The notes: generated from the letters alone by a model not told the origin. Positions 1 to 11,842 are shown, counted from the first letter of the stretch. The stretch: 64,000 nucleotides of DNA from Ailurus styani (GCA_002007465.1 LNAC01000689.1:923952-987951); one strand, 5' to 3'. Made by a program: numbers and translations.

Positions 1-1090
1 CTCCGATGGCCAAGGATTAGCCACAGGGATAAAAAGGCAAAGCAATCTGGGTAGCTTACAATCAACACAAACTACCCTAGCAGAAGGGAAAGAGGGCTGA
101 CGGTGCTCCTCCTGGAGTCACTGGGGTCCTGTCCCTCAAGGCACCAGCTCCCGTTCCAAGCACTAGATCCATACTGGTTCCCAAATGTGGGCCCACGCGC
201 AACCTGTCAGTCCTGTTAAAGAATCAGCGAATCCCAGATTTTCAGTAAACGCATGTATTTTGTACCCAGCTGGGTCGCTCTTGTTCTGGGAGGAGAAGAA
301 CCTTCCTTCTCATCTTCAAGGTGGCAGAGTCAGACTGGACCCTTCTGTTTCTCCTCCTGCCAGCTGAGAGGCAGCGTCCTGAAGCTACTCCTCTTAGAGC
401 TGTTGGTTCTTCGTGCCCTCCCCTGTGGTTTCTCTAGCACATCTCCTTCCCCGAGGAAGTGAGGCGTCCATTCCTTGTGTAACACCACGTATTCGGGACC
501 TCACTCAGTCAGTGCCTTGCGTTGACATACAGTTGCTTTGTGTGTGTTTTATTTTTGCGAGCTCCTTATACGTGTTTGAATTCCCTTCAGCTGAGTGTAG
601 GCAGTCTATAAATATTTTTGAATTAGTTTCAGTGCATTGCTTGACCCTTAAGGATCTTAGACTTTTCACCAACCAGGCAAGGCAACAATTCAATGCCAAA
701 GTGGAGGTTGTGTGCTGAGAAGATGGGGGAGAAAAGCGTTGAGGCTGGCCCCGTCTGGGGAGGCTCTTGCTTGCTCCTTACAGTTGTCACCTGCACTGAC
801 AAAGTAAGTCAGTAGTCGCTTTCCAAGTCTTTCCAAGTTGGCCTGGTTTTACAAATGCGCCTAGCTAGTAGAATGGCATCACTGCGACGGTTGTGACGTC
901 CTTTGCTCACTGATCTCTCCGCTTCCTCAAAGGAATTGGTTCTGCAAACAATCGTAGCTCCTGGTCCCTAGAAATCTCACAACAATGTGTACGTCTGTCC
1001 TCTTTCCCACTCACTAAAGCCCTTTTAGCAGCGTGCTGTTTTTCTTAAGCCTGTTTCTCTGCAAAGATTTATCTTATGGTTTAGGGTTTA
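1..1090. other. Non-repetitive DNA, no gene seen
   Basis: No repeat family or exon is recognisable here. Short open frames occur on both strands but lack splice context or any familiar protein. A CRE-like core (tgacgtc) lies near 894-900, and a short tandem of tttccaagt occurs near 820-840. Neither is enough to call a regulatory element. Confidence 0.5.
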
Positions 1091-1096
1091 GCTCTC

Positions 1097-1140
1097 TAAA
1101 AAAAAAAAAGAAAGAAAGAAAGAAAGAAAGAAAGAAAAAG
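1097..1140. repeat. (AAAG)n simple repeat
   Basis: A run of A passes into about eight aaag units. It is a purine-only microsatellite and may be a degraded retroelement tail, although no element body is recognisable to its left. Confidence 0.9.
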
Positions 1141-1973
1141 AGCCGAGAGCAGAAGAGACGGGTGGGGAGAGGATGCAATTGCCGTCCTGCACTGCTTTCT
1201 GGATGCTGCATTTGGGCTTTTAACCCGGCTGCTGTCAAGCTCCATTAACAGATTTGAACATCAGCCTCCTACCTTTGGGGCCTGGCCTCCCGTCAGCCCT
1301 GGCTGGAAGGAGGACCGTGTTTGAGGTCGGTAGATAAGATGAAAGACGGGTTGGGTATTGCAAAGAGCCAGCACTCCCCATCCTGACAGCCCAGTCGCCT
1401 TTCATTCCATATGGGTTGGGGGGGGCAGGTGGTGTGGGGTGGTGGGATGGGGTGGGGGGAGGCATTGATTCCCCCACGTGCAAGCGCTGACAGCCATCAG
1501 TGTCACGTGCTGGCATCAGCAAAGCCCCTTGCAAACAGCACAATAAGAAACAAGGCTTAGCCTCCAAAACCTTTGCATACCTTTGAAAAGAGACAGATCT
1601 CCTCTTTCTGGGAACGTGAAACAGTGCTGGAGGCGGGTAGAGCCTCCACTCCCACTGCAGTGGTTGAACTCATTCCGAAGGGTCCTGGGGATCACAGGGG
1701 GACCGATGGGATAGACAGCCAGCCTTGCTGTCTGGTGGGTCCGAGCAGCTTTTGTAGCGTTGCCTCAGGAGCCTGGCAGCAAGTTCCTGGGGGAGGAAGA
1801 GCCCCCTGGTGACATTCTCTTTGCATTTGATAGAAAGTAGAAACCAGTACCCCGGGAGGAATCTATGGGGGGTGTTTGTTTCTCAGGCTGAAATGAAAAC
1901 TTTCATGGTCATCAGCAGAAAATATTAAGTGCCCAACTCTGCAAGTTATTATGATGGATCTAAAACCAGAGTC
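1141..1973. other. Unique DNA with G-rich tract
   Basis: No exon or repeat family is recognised. Positions 1414-1462 are very G-rich on the plus strand, with more than four runs of three or more G and short T/A spacers, which fits G-quadruplex potential. Two CACGTG E-boxes lie just downstream, at 1475-1480 and 1504-1509. Confidence 0.5.
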
Positions 1974-1974
1974 T

Positions 1975-2027
<53 letters not shown>

Positions 2028-2028
2028 C
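1974..2028. repeat. Compound (TG)n(AG)n microsatellite
   Basis: About 13 TG units are followed directly by about 13 AG units. The compound structure makes it a probable length-polymorphic marker. Confidence 0.95.
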
Positions 2029-3083
2029 CTTTAATGTAAAAAAGCACTGATTTGCACTCAGCAACTCTTGAAAATTATATGAAAAAAGTAGATGGACTAT
2101 AAAACTCAAATCGTTGGTAGGGAAAGGAAATGGAAATATTCTGTGTTTATGCCTGTGTTGTCCCCATAGTTAATTATTACAGGAGTGCTGCTGCTTTGAG
2201 GAAAGCTCCAAGTTTACAAAGAAGTTTATTTGCTGAATTGGGTTATTTAATTTGGAATTTTAATTTCTTTGTTATTTAATTAGGAATTTCAATTGATTTT
2301 TTGTGGAACTTGGCACTACAGTGAATTTGCAAAAGAAGTTTTATCTTAATGCCTACGGTTCGTTTTAGTGACACAAATCCAACACACTCATTTTTTGAGA
2401 AGGTTAGTTGTGCTTCCTTCATTAAGTTGAAGCAAAACTTCTCCCAGGATTGTGTGTAGAGTCAGTGGACAAACCCATGTAGCGCGGGAGTGTTGAAACA
2501 AGGACAGACAGAATGGCCTGGGAAGAGAGAGGGGATGTAGTCTTGGGAGGTGGTATGCCATGAAAAGCTACACACATAAGCTTGGATGAGACATAGCGAA
2601 GGAGGAATTGAAGCAGCAGTAAATGTCCAGATGACAACGAGCAAATCAGTTGGGATGTGAGAGCCTCAGAGAGCAATGCTGAGCTAAGTGCAGAGATCGA
2701 GGGCTCTTCCCCAGACAGCAATGATAGCAGTGGGAGAGCAATCTCAACTTTCGGGAGCAGCGAGGGCAGTTGGCTCTACTGGACAAGAAACAGGAGACAG
2801 CAATAAATGTATATGGTAGATTTTAAACTATAACTTCTGGTATAAGAAGAAAACATTGACTAGTGGTGCCCACCTGGGGCCAAAGAAACAATGCTCTGGA
2901 CTTGGGCTGCTCCAGCAACAATGAGCATTATTGTCCCCATGGCGATATTGAGAATGGCCATCATGATTCCCTGTGTCTTCGCGTGGTTTGCCGATTGCTA
3001 GAACACCGTCTCTTCCCTTGTGTCCATCTACCTGCTTACAAATATGCTATGTAAAGTCTCTATAGGGGACAAACACCAAATCC
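2029..3083. other. Unique DNA, A/T-motif-rich in first part
   Basis: No exon or repeat family is recognised. From about 2165 to 2300 the sequence is A/T-rich with homeodomain-like cores: a gttaattatta at 2169-2179, and two near copies of a 20-base A/T-rich unit starting at 2242 and 2271. The remainder (2420-3080) is ordinary sequence without an identifiable feature. Confidence 0.45.
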
Positions 3084-3084
3084 T

Positions 3085-5328
3085 TTTTTTGTTTTTGTTG
3101 TGAAGTTGCTGTCCTTTATTTTTTCTTTTTATCCAGATTCACTGAGGTATAAATGAGAAATACACATGTATGTATGTGTGTGTGTGTGTGTGGTGATGGT
3201 TTGTGAAATAATGACCACAATCAGGTTAATGAATATATCCATCATCTCACAGAGTTACGTGTGTGTGTGTGTGTTTGTGTGTAGTGAGAATGTTGAAGGT
3301 CTACTTCCTTAGCAAATTTCAAGTATACAATACAATATTATTCACCAGAGTGACTAGTGCTGTACCTTAGATTCCTCCAAACTTATTCTTCTTATAACAG
3401 AAGACTTGTACTCTTTAACCAGCATCTCCCCATTCCCTCTGCTCCTCAGCCACTGGTAACCACCATTCTACTCTCTTTCTGAGTTCAGCTTTTTTGGATT
3501 TCATTATAAGTGATATCATGCAGTATTTGTCTTTCTTTGGCTTATTTCACTTAGCATAATGCCCTCAAGGCCCATCCATGTTTTTACAAATGGCAGGATT
3601 TCCTTCTTTCTCATGGTTGAATAATATTTATATATTATAGATATGACATATGTATATATTACATCTTCTTTATCCACTCATCTGTTGACAGACACGTAGG
3701 TTGTCTCTATATCTTGGATATTGTGAATAACACCGCTGTAAACATGGGAGTGTAGAAACTTCTGAGATAATGATTTTGTTACCTTTGGATACATGCTCAG
3801 AAGTGGGATTGCTTGTTGTATGGTAATTCTAGCCTTAATTTTTTGCAGAAACTTCATTCTGTTTTCCAGAGTGGCTGCACCAATTTACATTCCCACCAAC
3901 AGTGCACAAGGTTTCCCTTTTCTCCACATCTTCACCGTCACTTGTTATTTCCCATCTTTTTGATGAAAGCCATCCTAACAGGTATGAGATGATACCTCAA
4001 TGTGGTTTTGATTTCCATTTCCCTGATGAATGGTGATGTTGAGCACCTTTTCATGTACATGCTGCCCATTTCTATGTCTTCTTTGGTAAAGTGTTTATCC
4101 AAGTCTTTTGCCCATTTTTAATGGAATTTTGTTTTATTTTGTTTGTTTTTAGCGATTGGGTTGTGTATATTCCTTAGGTATTTTGGGTATTAACCCCTTA
4201 TCAGATACAAGGTTTGTATGTATATTCTGCCGTTCTGTAGGCTGCCTTTTCATTTTGTTCGTGGTTTTCCTGGCAGTGCAGAAACTTTAATTTCATTTAG
4301 TTCCACTTTTATTCTGCTTTTGTTGTTTGTGCTTTTGGTGACATATCCAATAAATCACTGCCAAGACCAATGTCAGGAAGCTTTTCCCCTGTTTTTTTTT
4401 TTTTTTTTCCTAGAAGTTCCACAATTTCAAGTCTTGCCTTCTAGTTTTTAATCCATTTCTGGTTAGTTTTTGCGAGTAAAATAGGAGTTCAGTGTCATAC
4501 TTTTGCATGTGAAGTTACAGTTTTCCCAACACCATTTATTAAAGAGACTTTCCCCTATTGCATGTTCTTGGAGCCCTTTCAAAGATTATATATGCATGGG
4601 TTTATCTCTGGGCTCTAAAATTTGTTATTTTGGTCTAGATCTTTGTTTTTATGCCAGTACCATACTGTCTTGATTATTATAATTTGTGTGATACTTCCAG
4701 GTTTGTTCTTTTTCCAGATTGCTTTAGCTATTGGGGTTCTTTTGTGGTTCCATATAAATTTTGGAATTCAGTATTTTTTCCTATTTTTGTAAAAAAATGC
4801 CATTGGAGTTTTCATAGAGATTGTATTGAATCTGTAGATCACTTTGGGTAGTGTAGATATTTTAACAATATTAATTCTTCCAATCAGTAAACATGGGATA
4901 TCTTTCCATATGTTTGTAACTTCTTCAGTTTCTTTCTTCAATGTCTTGTAGATTTCATTGTACAGATCTTTTGCCTCCTTGTTAAATTTGATTCTAAGTA
5001 TTTTTTGTTTGTTTTGGATGCTGTTATAACTGGGACTGTTTTCTTGACTTCTCTTTCTGATGGTTTGTTGTTGGTATATAGAAGTGCAACTGATTTTTGC
5101 ATGTTGATTTTGTATCTTGCAACTTTACTAAATTTATTTGTTCTATCAATTTTCTGATGGAGTCTTTAGATTTTTCTATGTAATACCATGTCATCTGCAT
5201 ATGGAAACAGTTTTACTTCTTCCTTTACAATTTCAATGACTTTATCTCTTTTTGTAGCCCAATTGCTCTGGCTAGGACTTCTAGGACTATGTTGAATAGA
5301 AGGGAAAGAGTAGACATCTTTGTCTTGA
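3085..5328 (-). mobile_element. L1 LINE, 3' part (ORF2 to 3' UTR), antisense
   Basis: Read on the minus strand, this is an L1 retrotransposon from inside the ORF2 reverse transcriptase through the ORF2 C-terminus to the 3' UTR. A T-rich stretch at 3084-3130 matches the reversed poly-A tail. Landmarks include the RT region encoding a degenerate YADDM motif near 5190-5210 and the L1 C-terminal segment around 3600-4000. Many stops and indels make it non-functional. Embedded GT repeats (3171-3191, 3257-3282) interrupt the 3' UTR. The 5' side continues in inverted orientation at 5329. Confidence 0.9.
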
Positions 5329-5765
5329 TCCTGAGACCAGCATTACTCTGATACCAAAGCCAGATAAGGACACTACAAAAAAAGAAAACTATAGGCCAAT
5401 ATCCCTGAGTAGGATACTTGCAGATATCGTCAACAAAATACTAGAAGCAGAATTCAAGAGCACATTAAACGCGTAATACACCATGATTAAGTTGGGTTGG
5501 TCTGTGGGATGTAAGGATGGTTTAACACACACAAGGCAATAAACACAAACATCATGTTAACAAAATGAGACAACAATCATGTGATCATTTTAATAGAAAT
5601 CATTTGACAAAAATAACATCCTCTCATGATAGAAACTCTCAGTAAGTTAGTTATAGGAGGAATGTATCTCAGCATAAGAAACCCAGATGTAACAAGCTCA
5701 TAACTAACATCATACTCAATGGGAAAAGCTCTAAGTTCCACTAAGATCAGGAACAAAACCAATAT
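5329..5765 (+). mobile_element. L1 ORF2 segment, inverted relative to the adjoining L1
   Basis: This piece encodes the early reverse transcriptase region of L1 ORF2 on the plus strand. It starts at the conserved [18 protein letters not shown] stretch and ends at the segment just before the RT GC-PLSP block. The minus-strand L1 at 3085-5328 resumes at almost exactly the next ORF2 position. Together the two segments form one insertion with its 5' part flipped, the hallmark of twin priming. Confidence 0.85.
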
Positions 5766-5909
5766 CACATTTTTGATGGCAAAAAGAGACTTAATGTCAA
5801 TGATGAGGTCCTAGGTCTATTGGGATCTTTTGTATAACTTGAGTAAGTCACTTATATACTCTATCCCTATGTGTGAAATGGACTAATAATCCCAGTTCTC
5901 ATGGGCCAT
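5766..5909. other. Short unique flank
   Basis: A flank between the inverted L1 and the duplicated segment; no feature is visible. The segment 5910-6034 that follows is repeated after the single-N join at 6134. Confidence 0.4.
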
Positions 5910-6034
5910 GAAGAAGCTCCCAGAGATGTGAATTAATTGCTATAATTGTGTTGGGAAAGATAAACAAGCTAGTATCTTGCCTATGTTTTAGTTGGCTAAA
6001 AGTAGACCAAAAGCCAACTAATTCCACTTCTTTA

Positions 6035-6133
6035 TTTTTTATTTATTTATTTATTTATTTATTTTTTTTTAAAGATTTTATTTATTTATTTCACAGAGGG
6101 AGAGAGATCACAAGGAGGCAGAGAGGCAGGCAG
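6035..6133 (-). mobile_element. SINEC (tRNA-derived SINE), truncated by assembly join
   Basis: A reversed SINEC tail (TTTA repeats, poly-T, then aagattttatttattta) is followed by the CT/AG-rich body with a gatcacaagg segment typical of the mustelid-type subfamily. It stops at the N before reaching the tRNA-related head. The long uninterrupted tail suggests a young insertion. Confidence 0.9.
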
Positions 6134-6134
6134 N
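6134..6134. other. Single-N contig join
   Basis: One N separates two sequence blocks that overlap by 125 bases, suggesting an unresolved haplotype junction. Confidence 0.8.
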
Positions 6135-6259
6135 GAAGAAGCTCCCAGAGATGTGAATTAATTGCTATAATTGTGTTGGGAAAGATAAACAAGCTAGTAT
6201 CTTGCCTATGTTTTAGTTGGCTAAAAGTAGACCAAAAGCCAACTAATTCCACTTCTTTA

Positions 6260-7556
6260 AATGACTCTCCTCTAGTTTAATATTTTACAGAAGTTGCAGG
6301 AACCACTTAAAGAGGATACAAATCTGAGTAAGAAATTGCTCCCTGCTTATTTACTGAATTACCTCATAGCTCTTTTGTGAATTTCTAGTTAAGAACTGAT
6401 TCACCCTTAAATATCTTCTGGTGGCCCACGCTAACATGGAAATTGGATGTCAACTTTGCTTTCTGTGGAAACACAAATGCCCCACAGCTCTCTGGGGTTG
6501 GTGGAACTTTCCGGGTGTAGGCACTGGTCCTCTGTCCCCATAGAGCCACACACGCTTTTTTAATTCCCATTTTTCTGTAACCAATTATTTTAATTCAATC
6601 ATGAGAAAGTACTTCGCTATGCTTATAGTGCTCTTTAGCACACTATTTTCATGAGTCATATTTGTATCCTCTTAAGGGAAGAGGCTCACCATGGTCAGTC
6701 TTGAAAGCAGCTGCAAAGTGGTTAGGGAATCTCATGCATCAGGCAGGCCCCAAGGGCAGGCGACAGGAATTCAGTAATTCCTGATTCCCGTGAAACAACT
6801 ATAAAATAAAAGACTGTCTCAAGAGAGGATAGATGTTTCACTTGTGTAAGGAGACCAGGAACCAGAGACAGGAGAAAATGCAATTCTGAGTAAATTTAAA
6901 TGCAAGATATAATTCAGACCTTCACAGAAGTAGCATGCCCGTTTTTTCCCCTTAGATAATTATACCTTTACCACAATCCCAATTCCAAGGCCTTGTGAGA
7001 GAAAAACCCTCCTCCTTACATCCCAGGGGCAAAAAAGTCTTCCCCTTACTTTTCAAGAGAACAGTTTTTCGAAAATCAATTCACACCCTCCCCCCACCCC
7101 CAAATTAAAAAAAGTAATTTGGTGCATTTCTGGTCTATTAGCATTAACACACCCTGAATAGAGACTGGAGCAGCAAACATCAATGTTTTTGCAGCAAAAT
7201 GAATAAATGAGATAAAGAGTTTAAATAACCTCACTAGAGCTTAAGTTTTGCCCCCAAATCAGAGCAGGTCAGATCTGGTTTTGTTCTCAAATGAGATCTT
7301 TTCTAAACTGACTCTCAGAGATTTGTGAATTTCAAATTGTGGATAAGGGATTGTAGATCTATACAAGAGAAAACCACTGAGCTGGGCTTTATAATGCTGT
7401 CCTCTCTAGAGAAAGCTGTGATCTTAATTACTGTTAAAACAGTACTTGACATCTCTAAAAAGAAAAACTTGAATCTTTACTCTGATTTACTATGTGGTTT
7501 GAATGTCAGATGGCAGAGTTGGCCATACAGAAGAAATTAAGCTAATATCCCTTTTT
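6260..7556. other. Unique DNA with a spaced inverted repeat
   Basis: No exon is recognised. A roughly 20-base inverted repeat has its left arm at 6306-6326 and right arm near 6657-6677, about 330 bases apart. It could be the ends of an old non-autonomous DNA transposon, but the interior is not a family I can name. The rest is A/T-rich intron-like sequence. Confidence 0.4.
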
Positions 7557-7584
7557 TAATAAAGACTTTATTTATTTATTTGTC

Positions 7585-7617
<33 letters not shown>

Positions 7618-7743
7618 AGCAGGCAGAGGGAGAAGCAGGCTCCCTCATGAGCAAGGAGCCTGATGTGGGGCTTGATCCCAGGACCCTGGGATCATGACCT
7701 GAGCTGAAGCTCGATGCTTAATTGACTGAGCCAACCAGGGTCC
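7557..7743 (-). mobile_element. SINEC, complete, with target-site duplication
   Basis: The reversed tail, an (AG)n tract, and the B-box-bearing tRNA-related region ending in gactgagccaacc are all present. Flanks share gctaatatc-c/t-cttttt at 7541-7557 and 7744-7760, a convincing target-site duplication. Confidence 0.93.
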
Positions 7744-8650
7744 TGCTAATATCTCTTTTTGATATCTCAGGAAGTTTCCACCAGAAGAACCTGTGTTTAG
7801 GTAAAAACTAGTTTTTTCCCAATTATACTGACAACTCCAAAACTGCTTTGGAAAGAGAGGGATAAAGCAGGAGGAGATGCTTCCCATGGTCTGGGAGACT
7901 AGGGGGAGGACTGGGTTTTATCTCACTCCTAGTAAGTGATGTGGTCCCTGTCTGAATAGTCCTTTGATTTTATAATGAAAGTCGATAGAAAAATATTACT
8001 TTGCTAGAATGCATCTAAGAGTGCAAATGGTATGGGTAATTACTTTTTTCTTTGATGTAGTCTTATTGATGTTTAGCAAAAAGGCAGTATTTTCACCCAA
8101 AATAAGTCCTTCCAGATTAAAACAACAACACATTCACATATGCAACGGGAGCGCTTCAACTTCTGACAAGGGCAGGGTAAGCTGAAGATAACTAAAAGTT
8201 TTGAGAGAATGTTTAAAATCTTAAAAGCATCAAAGAGCCAACAAGGTCATAAGAAATTACTAGCGTTAAGCCTCAAGAGAAGATAGAAATTCAAACTGAT
8301 GAGCCTTACACTTGGGGCCACTGGGGGGCATTTGGTAATCAAATGTTGGAGCCTGTGGTTCACCCAATGTTTGGATGCTGGGAAACCACCTCCTGCCTCT
8401 GGCTGGGAGTCTAAAGGACTTCCACTCCAGGGTGGGGTGAATGGGAGGTAGAGGAGCACTTGTACTTGAATGTGGCCTAGACGTGGTAACTCACTTCCAA
8501 TGCATAGTGTGTGGGCAAAGTGATGCTCTTTTGCCACACGATCTTTCATCCTGGGTTTCTTTACGCCATGGTGATCTCAAGAACTCCATATCATACTTAG
8601 TGGTGAAAATTCAAAAGTTTTGCTTATGCTTTCTTATGTGAAAAATATCA
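7744..8650. other. Unique DNA
   Basis: No exon or interspersed repeat is identified. Several short open frames overlap between 8247 and 8641 but show no domain or known protein. Confidence 0.4.
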
Positions 8651-8741
8651 TTATGGCTCAAAAATACATGAAGCAAAAATTGATGGAATCGAAGGGAAAA
8701 AATAGACAATTTAATAGCAAAACTTGGAGACTTTGCTTTCT

Positions 8742-8846
8742 TTTTTAATTTTTTAAAGTAAGCTCTATGTCCAATGTGGGACTTGAACTCATGACCCTGA
8801 GATCAAGAGTCACATACTTTATTGACTGAGCCAGCCAGGTATCCCA
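8742..8846 (-). mobile_element. Old SINEC fragment
   Basis: Contains the reversed tRNA-related head (gactgagccagccaggtatccc) and B-box region, without the (TTTA)n tail and CT-rich middle. It is diverged and inserted in L1 sequence. Confidence 0.8.
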
Positions 8847-9119
8847 AAAGTTGGAGATTTTAATCTTCTGATAAGGAATAGGACAAGTAGACAGAAGATC
8901 TCAAGGATATAGCAGTATCTACACTGAACAGCACTACAAAACGACTAGATATATCATCTATAAAGACTCCACCACCAACAGCATTTTTCTGTAAGGCACA
9001 TGAAACAGTCTCTAGGATAGACCATATATTAGGCCATAAGATAAGCCTCAAAGCGTAAAGGTTTGATATCATAGAGAACCCGTTCTCCTACCAGAATGGA
9101 ATAAAATTAGATAATAACA

Positions 9120-9735
9120 GAAAGAAATTTGAGGAATTTATTCACAAATACAAAGGAATTCACGGTTGTTTTAACATCCATAAATCAATGAATACAATAC
9201 ACTATTTGAACAGAATAAAGGACATAACCACTTGATGACAGCAACATATGCACAAAGCATTTGGCAAAATCCTATACCTCGTTATTACAGAACACTCAAC
9301 AAACTAGGAATGGAAGGGATATTCCTCAACCTGATACAGGAGATTTATGAAAAACCTCACAGCTGAGATGCCTGGTGGCTCAGTGGATTAAGTGTCTGCC
9401 TTTGGTTCAGGTCATGATCCCAGGGTTCTGGGATGGAGCCCCACGTCCTCTGGCTCTGGCTTCTCAGCGGGAAGACTGCTTCTTCCTCTCCCTCTGCTGC
9501 TCCCCCTGCTTGTGCTCTCTCTCTGTCAAGTAAATAAATAAAATCTTAAAAAAAAAAAAAAGGAAAAGAAAAACCTCAGAGCTAAGATTATAGTTATTAG
9601 TGAAAGACTATATGCTTTCCCCCTGAGATCAAGAACAGGACAAGTATATCTGCTCTTTCCACTGCAATTCAGAATTTCCCTCGAGGTTCTAGACAGGACA
9701 GGAAAAGTGGAAAGAAGAAGGCCGAGCACAAAGGA
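9120..9735 (+). mobile_element. Nested L1 RT fragment inside an older L1
   Basis: The outer L1 breaks after 9120 in the endonuclease-linker region and resumes at about 9735 with the same local words (taga..ataacag) on both sides, which look like target-site duplications. The inside encodes a later region of ORF2 (the RT block that includes the FDKIQHP region) and is itself split by a SINE at 9366-9563. Confidence 0.7.
9366..9563 (+). mobile_element. SINEC, complete
   Basis: Carries the head gcctggtggctcag, the tRNA-derived B box, a CT-rich body, an aaataaataaaatctt tail and poly-A. Flanks share gaaaaacctca-c/g-agct on both sides as a target-site duplication. Confidence 0.94.
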
Positions 9736-9963
9736 AACAGAGTAGAAATCAATAACAGGAAATCTCCAAACACTTGGAAACCAAACAAGATACTTGTAAA
9801 TGGTCCATCGATCAAAAAAGAGGTTTTAAGAGAAATAAAAAAATATATTGAGCTGAATGAAAATGAAAATACAAATGTTAGAATTTGTGGGACTCTGCTA
9901 AAGCAGTCCCGAGAGGGAAATTTATAGCACTAAAATGCATATATTAGAAAAGAAGAAAGTCTT

Positions 9964-10158
9964 TTTTTTTAAAAGATTTTTATTTATTTATTTGACAGAG
10001 AGAGACAGCGAGAGAGAGAGAACACAAGCAGGAGTGGTAGAGGGAGAAGCAGGCTTCCCGCTGAGCAGGGAGCGCAATTCAGGGCTTGATCCCAGGACCC
10101 TGGGATCATGACCTGAGCCAAAGGCAGACACTGTAAGACTGAGCCACCAGGCGCCCAG
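9964..10158 (-). mobile_element. SINEC, complete
   Basis: The reversed tail, (AG)n tract and tRNA-related head ending gagccaccaggcgcc are present. The word agaagaaagtcttt occurs on both sides and is a clean target-site duplication. Confidence 0.94.
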
Positions 10159-11130
10159 AGAAGAAAGTCTTTAATCAACAACCTAAGCTTCCACCTCAAG
10201 AATCTAAGGAAAAAGGAGCAAAATAAACCTAAAACAAGAAGAAGAAAGGATATATGACCAATATTTCAGGAATGAAACGGGATCATTACACACTCTGCAG
10301 ATGTCAAAGAGAAAAGAAGGGAGTACAATAAATCACTCTGCACACCTAAATCTGATAACTTAGAGGAAATGTTAGTTCTTTGAAAAATACAAAGTGCCAC
10401 CTCTCACCCAGTCTGAAATAGATAATCACTCTATAACTGTTAAGAAAATCAAACTTATAATTTTAAATCTCCTAAAAGGCCCAGGTCCAGATAGAATCAC
10501 CAGAGAAGTCTACCAAACATTTAAACAAGACTTCACATCAAATCTCCATAATCTTTTCCAGAAAATAGTAGAGGAGGGAACACTTTCCAATTTATTTTAT
10601 GAAGCTAGTATTACTCTGATACTAAAATCAGATAAAAATAGTACAAATAAAGAAAACACTGACCAATATCTCTTGTGAATACAGAAGCAAGATATGCTCA
10701 ACAAAATGTTAACAAATAGAATTTAGCAATACATAAAAAGAATTATATACCATGACCAAGTAGGCTTTATTCCAGGGATGCAAGGCTGGTTTAATTTTCA
10801 AAAAGCAATGGATATATCCACCATATTAACAGGCTAAAAAAGAAAAATCACATGCTTCTATAACCTAATGTAAAAGCACTCAACAAAATTTAACACCCAT
10901 TTACCACAAACATTTTCACAAAAATAGGAATAGAAGAAAATTTTGCCTGCTTGATAAGCTAGAAAGAAAAATTGTTAATGTGATATCTACAGCAAATTTA
11001 TACTTAACGATGAAAGGCTCAATATTTCTCCCTAATACCAAAATGCTAGCAAGGTTCTTATAGATATAGAGAAGATTATTCTAAAGTATAAATGGAAAGG
11101 CAGAGGAACTAGAAGACCTAAAACAATTTT

Positions 11131-11312
11131 TAAAAAGATTTTATTTATTTATTTGACAGAGAGCACAAGCAGGGGGAGCAGTGGGCAGAGAGAGAGGGGG
11201 AAGCAGGATCCCCGCTGAGCAGGGAGCCCCATGTGGGACTTGTTCCCAGGACCCTGGGATCATCACCTGAGCCGAAGGCAGATGCTTAATGACTGAGCCA
11301 CCCAGTCATCCT
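11131..11312 (-). mobile_element. SINEC, complete
   Basis: A reversed SINEC inserted in L1 ORF2. Flanks carry gacctaaaa-c/a-aattttt on both sides as a target-site duplication. Confidence 0.93.
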
Positions 11313-11842
11313 GACCTAAAAAAATTTTGAACAGAAAGAATAACATGGGGCGAATCAGTCTGCTCAATTTCAACCTGTGTGGTATTGGGTAGAGGAATAT
11401 AGATCAACGGAACAGAATAGAGAATCCAGAAATAGACTCACACAAGTATGCTCAACAAGTTCTTGACAAAGGTACAAAAGCATTTCAATGGAGGACAGAG
11501 TTTTTCAACAAATGGTGTTAAAGCAATTGGACATACTGAGGCAAGAAAAAAAGCTCAACCAAAATCTCACATCTTATATAAAAATTAACTCATAATAAGT
11601 CACAGACTTAAAGGTAAACCATGAAAGAAAAAAAATAGGAGAAAATCTGGGATGTAGGGCTAAGCGAAGAGTCCTTAGATTGACAGAAACTCCACGACCC
11701 ATAATAGGAAAAACTGAAAAACTGGACCTTATCAAAATTTAAAAAATCCTCTGCAAAATCTATGTAAAGAAGATGAAAGACAATCTACAGACTGGGAGAA
11801 AATATTTACAAACCACGTATCTGCAAAAAGACGAGGATCCAC

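Larger units (their letters stand above)
5910..6259. repeat. 125-bp direct duplication around a single-N join
   Basis: Positions 5910-6034 and 6135-6259 appear identical over 125 bases and flank a partial SINE and a single N at 6134. The first copy runs into the poly-T end of a SINE. The second runs past the same point without a SINE. This looks like two overlapping contigs placed end to end rather than a genomic duplication. Confidence 0.85.

Noticed and set aside
9366..9563. tRNA-like A and B box regions in SINEs
   Set aside because: They are tRNA-derived SINE heads, here and in the other SINEC copies; no intact tRNA cloverleaf was found.
10394..10678. 94-codon frame with a reverse transcriptase motif
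   Set aside because: It is a remnant of L1 ORF2, not a separate gene.
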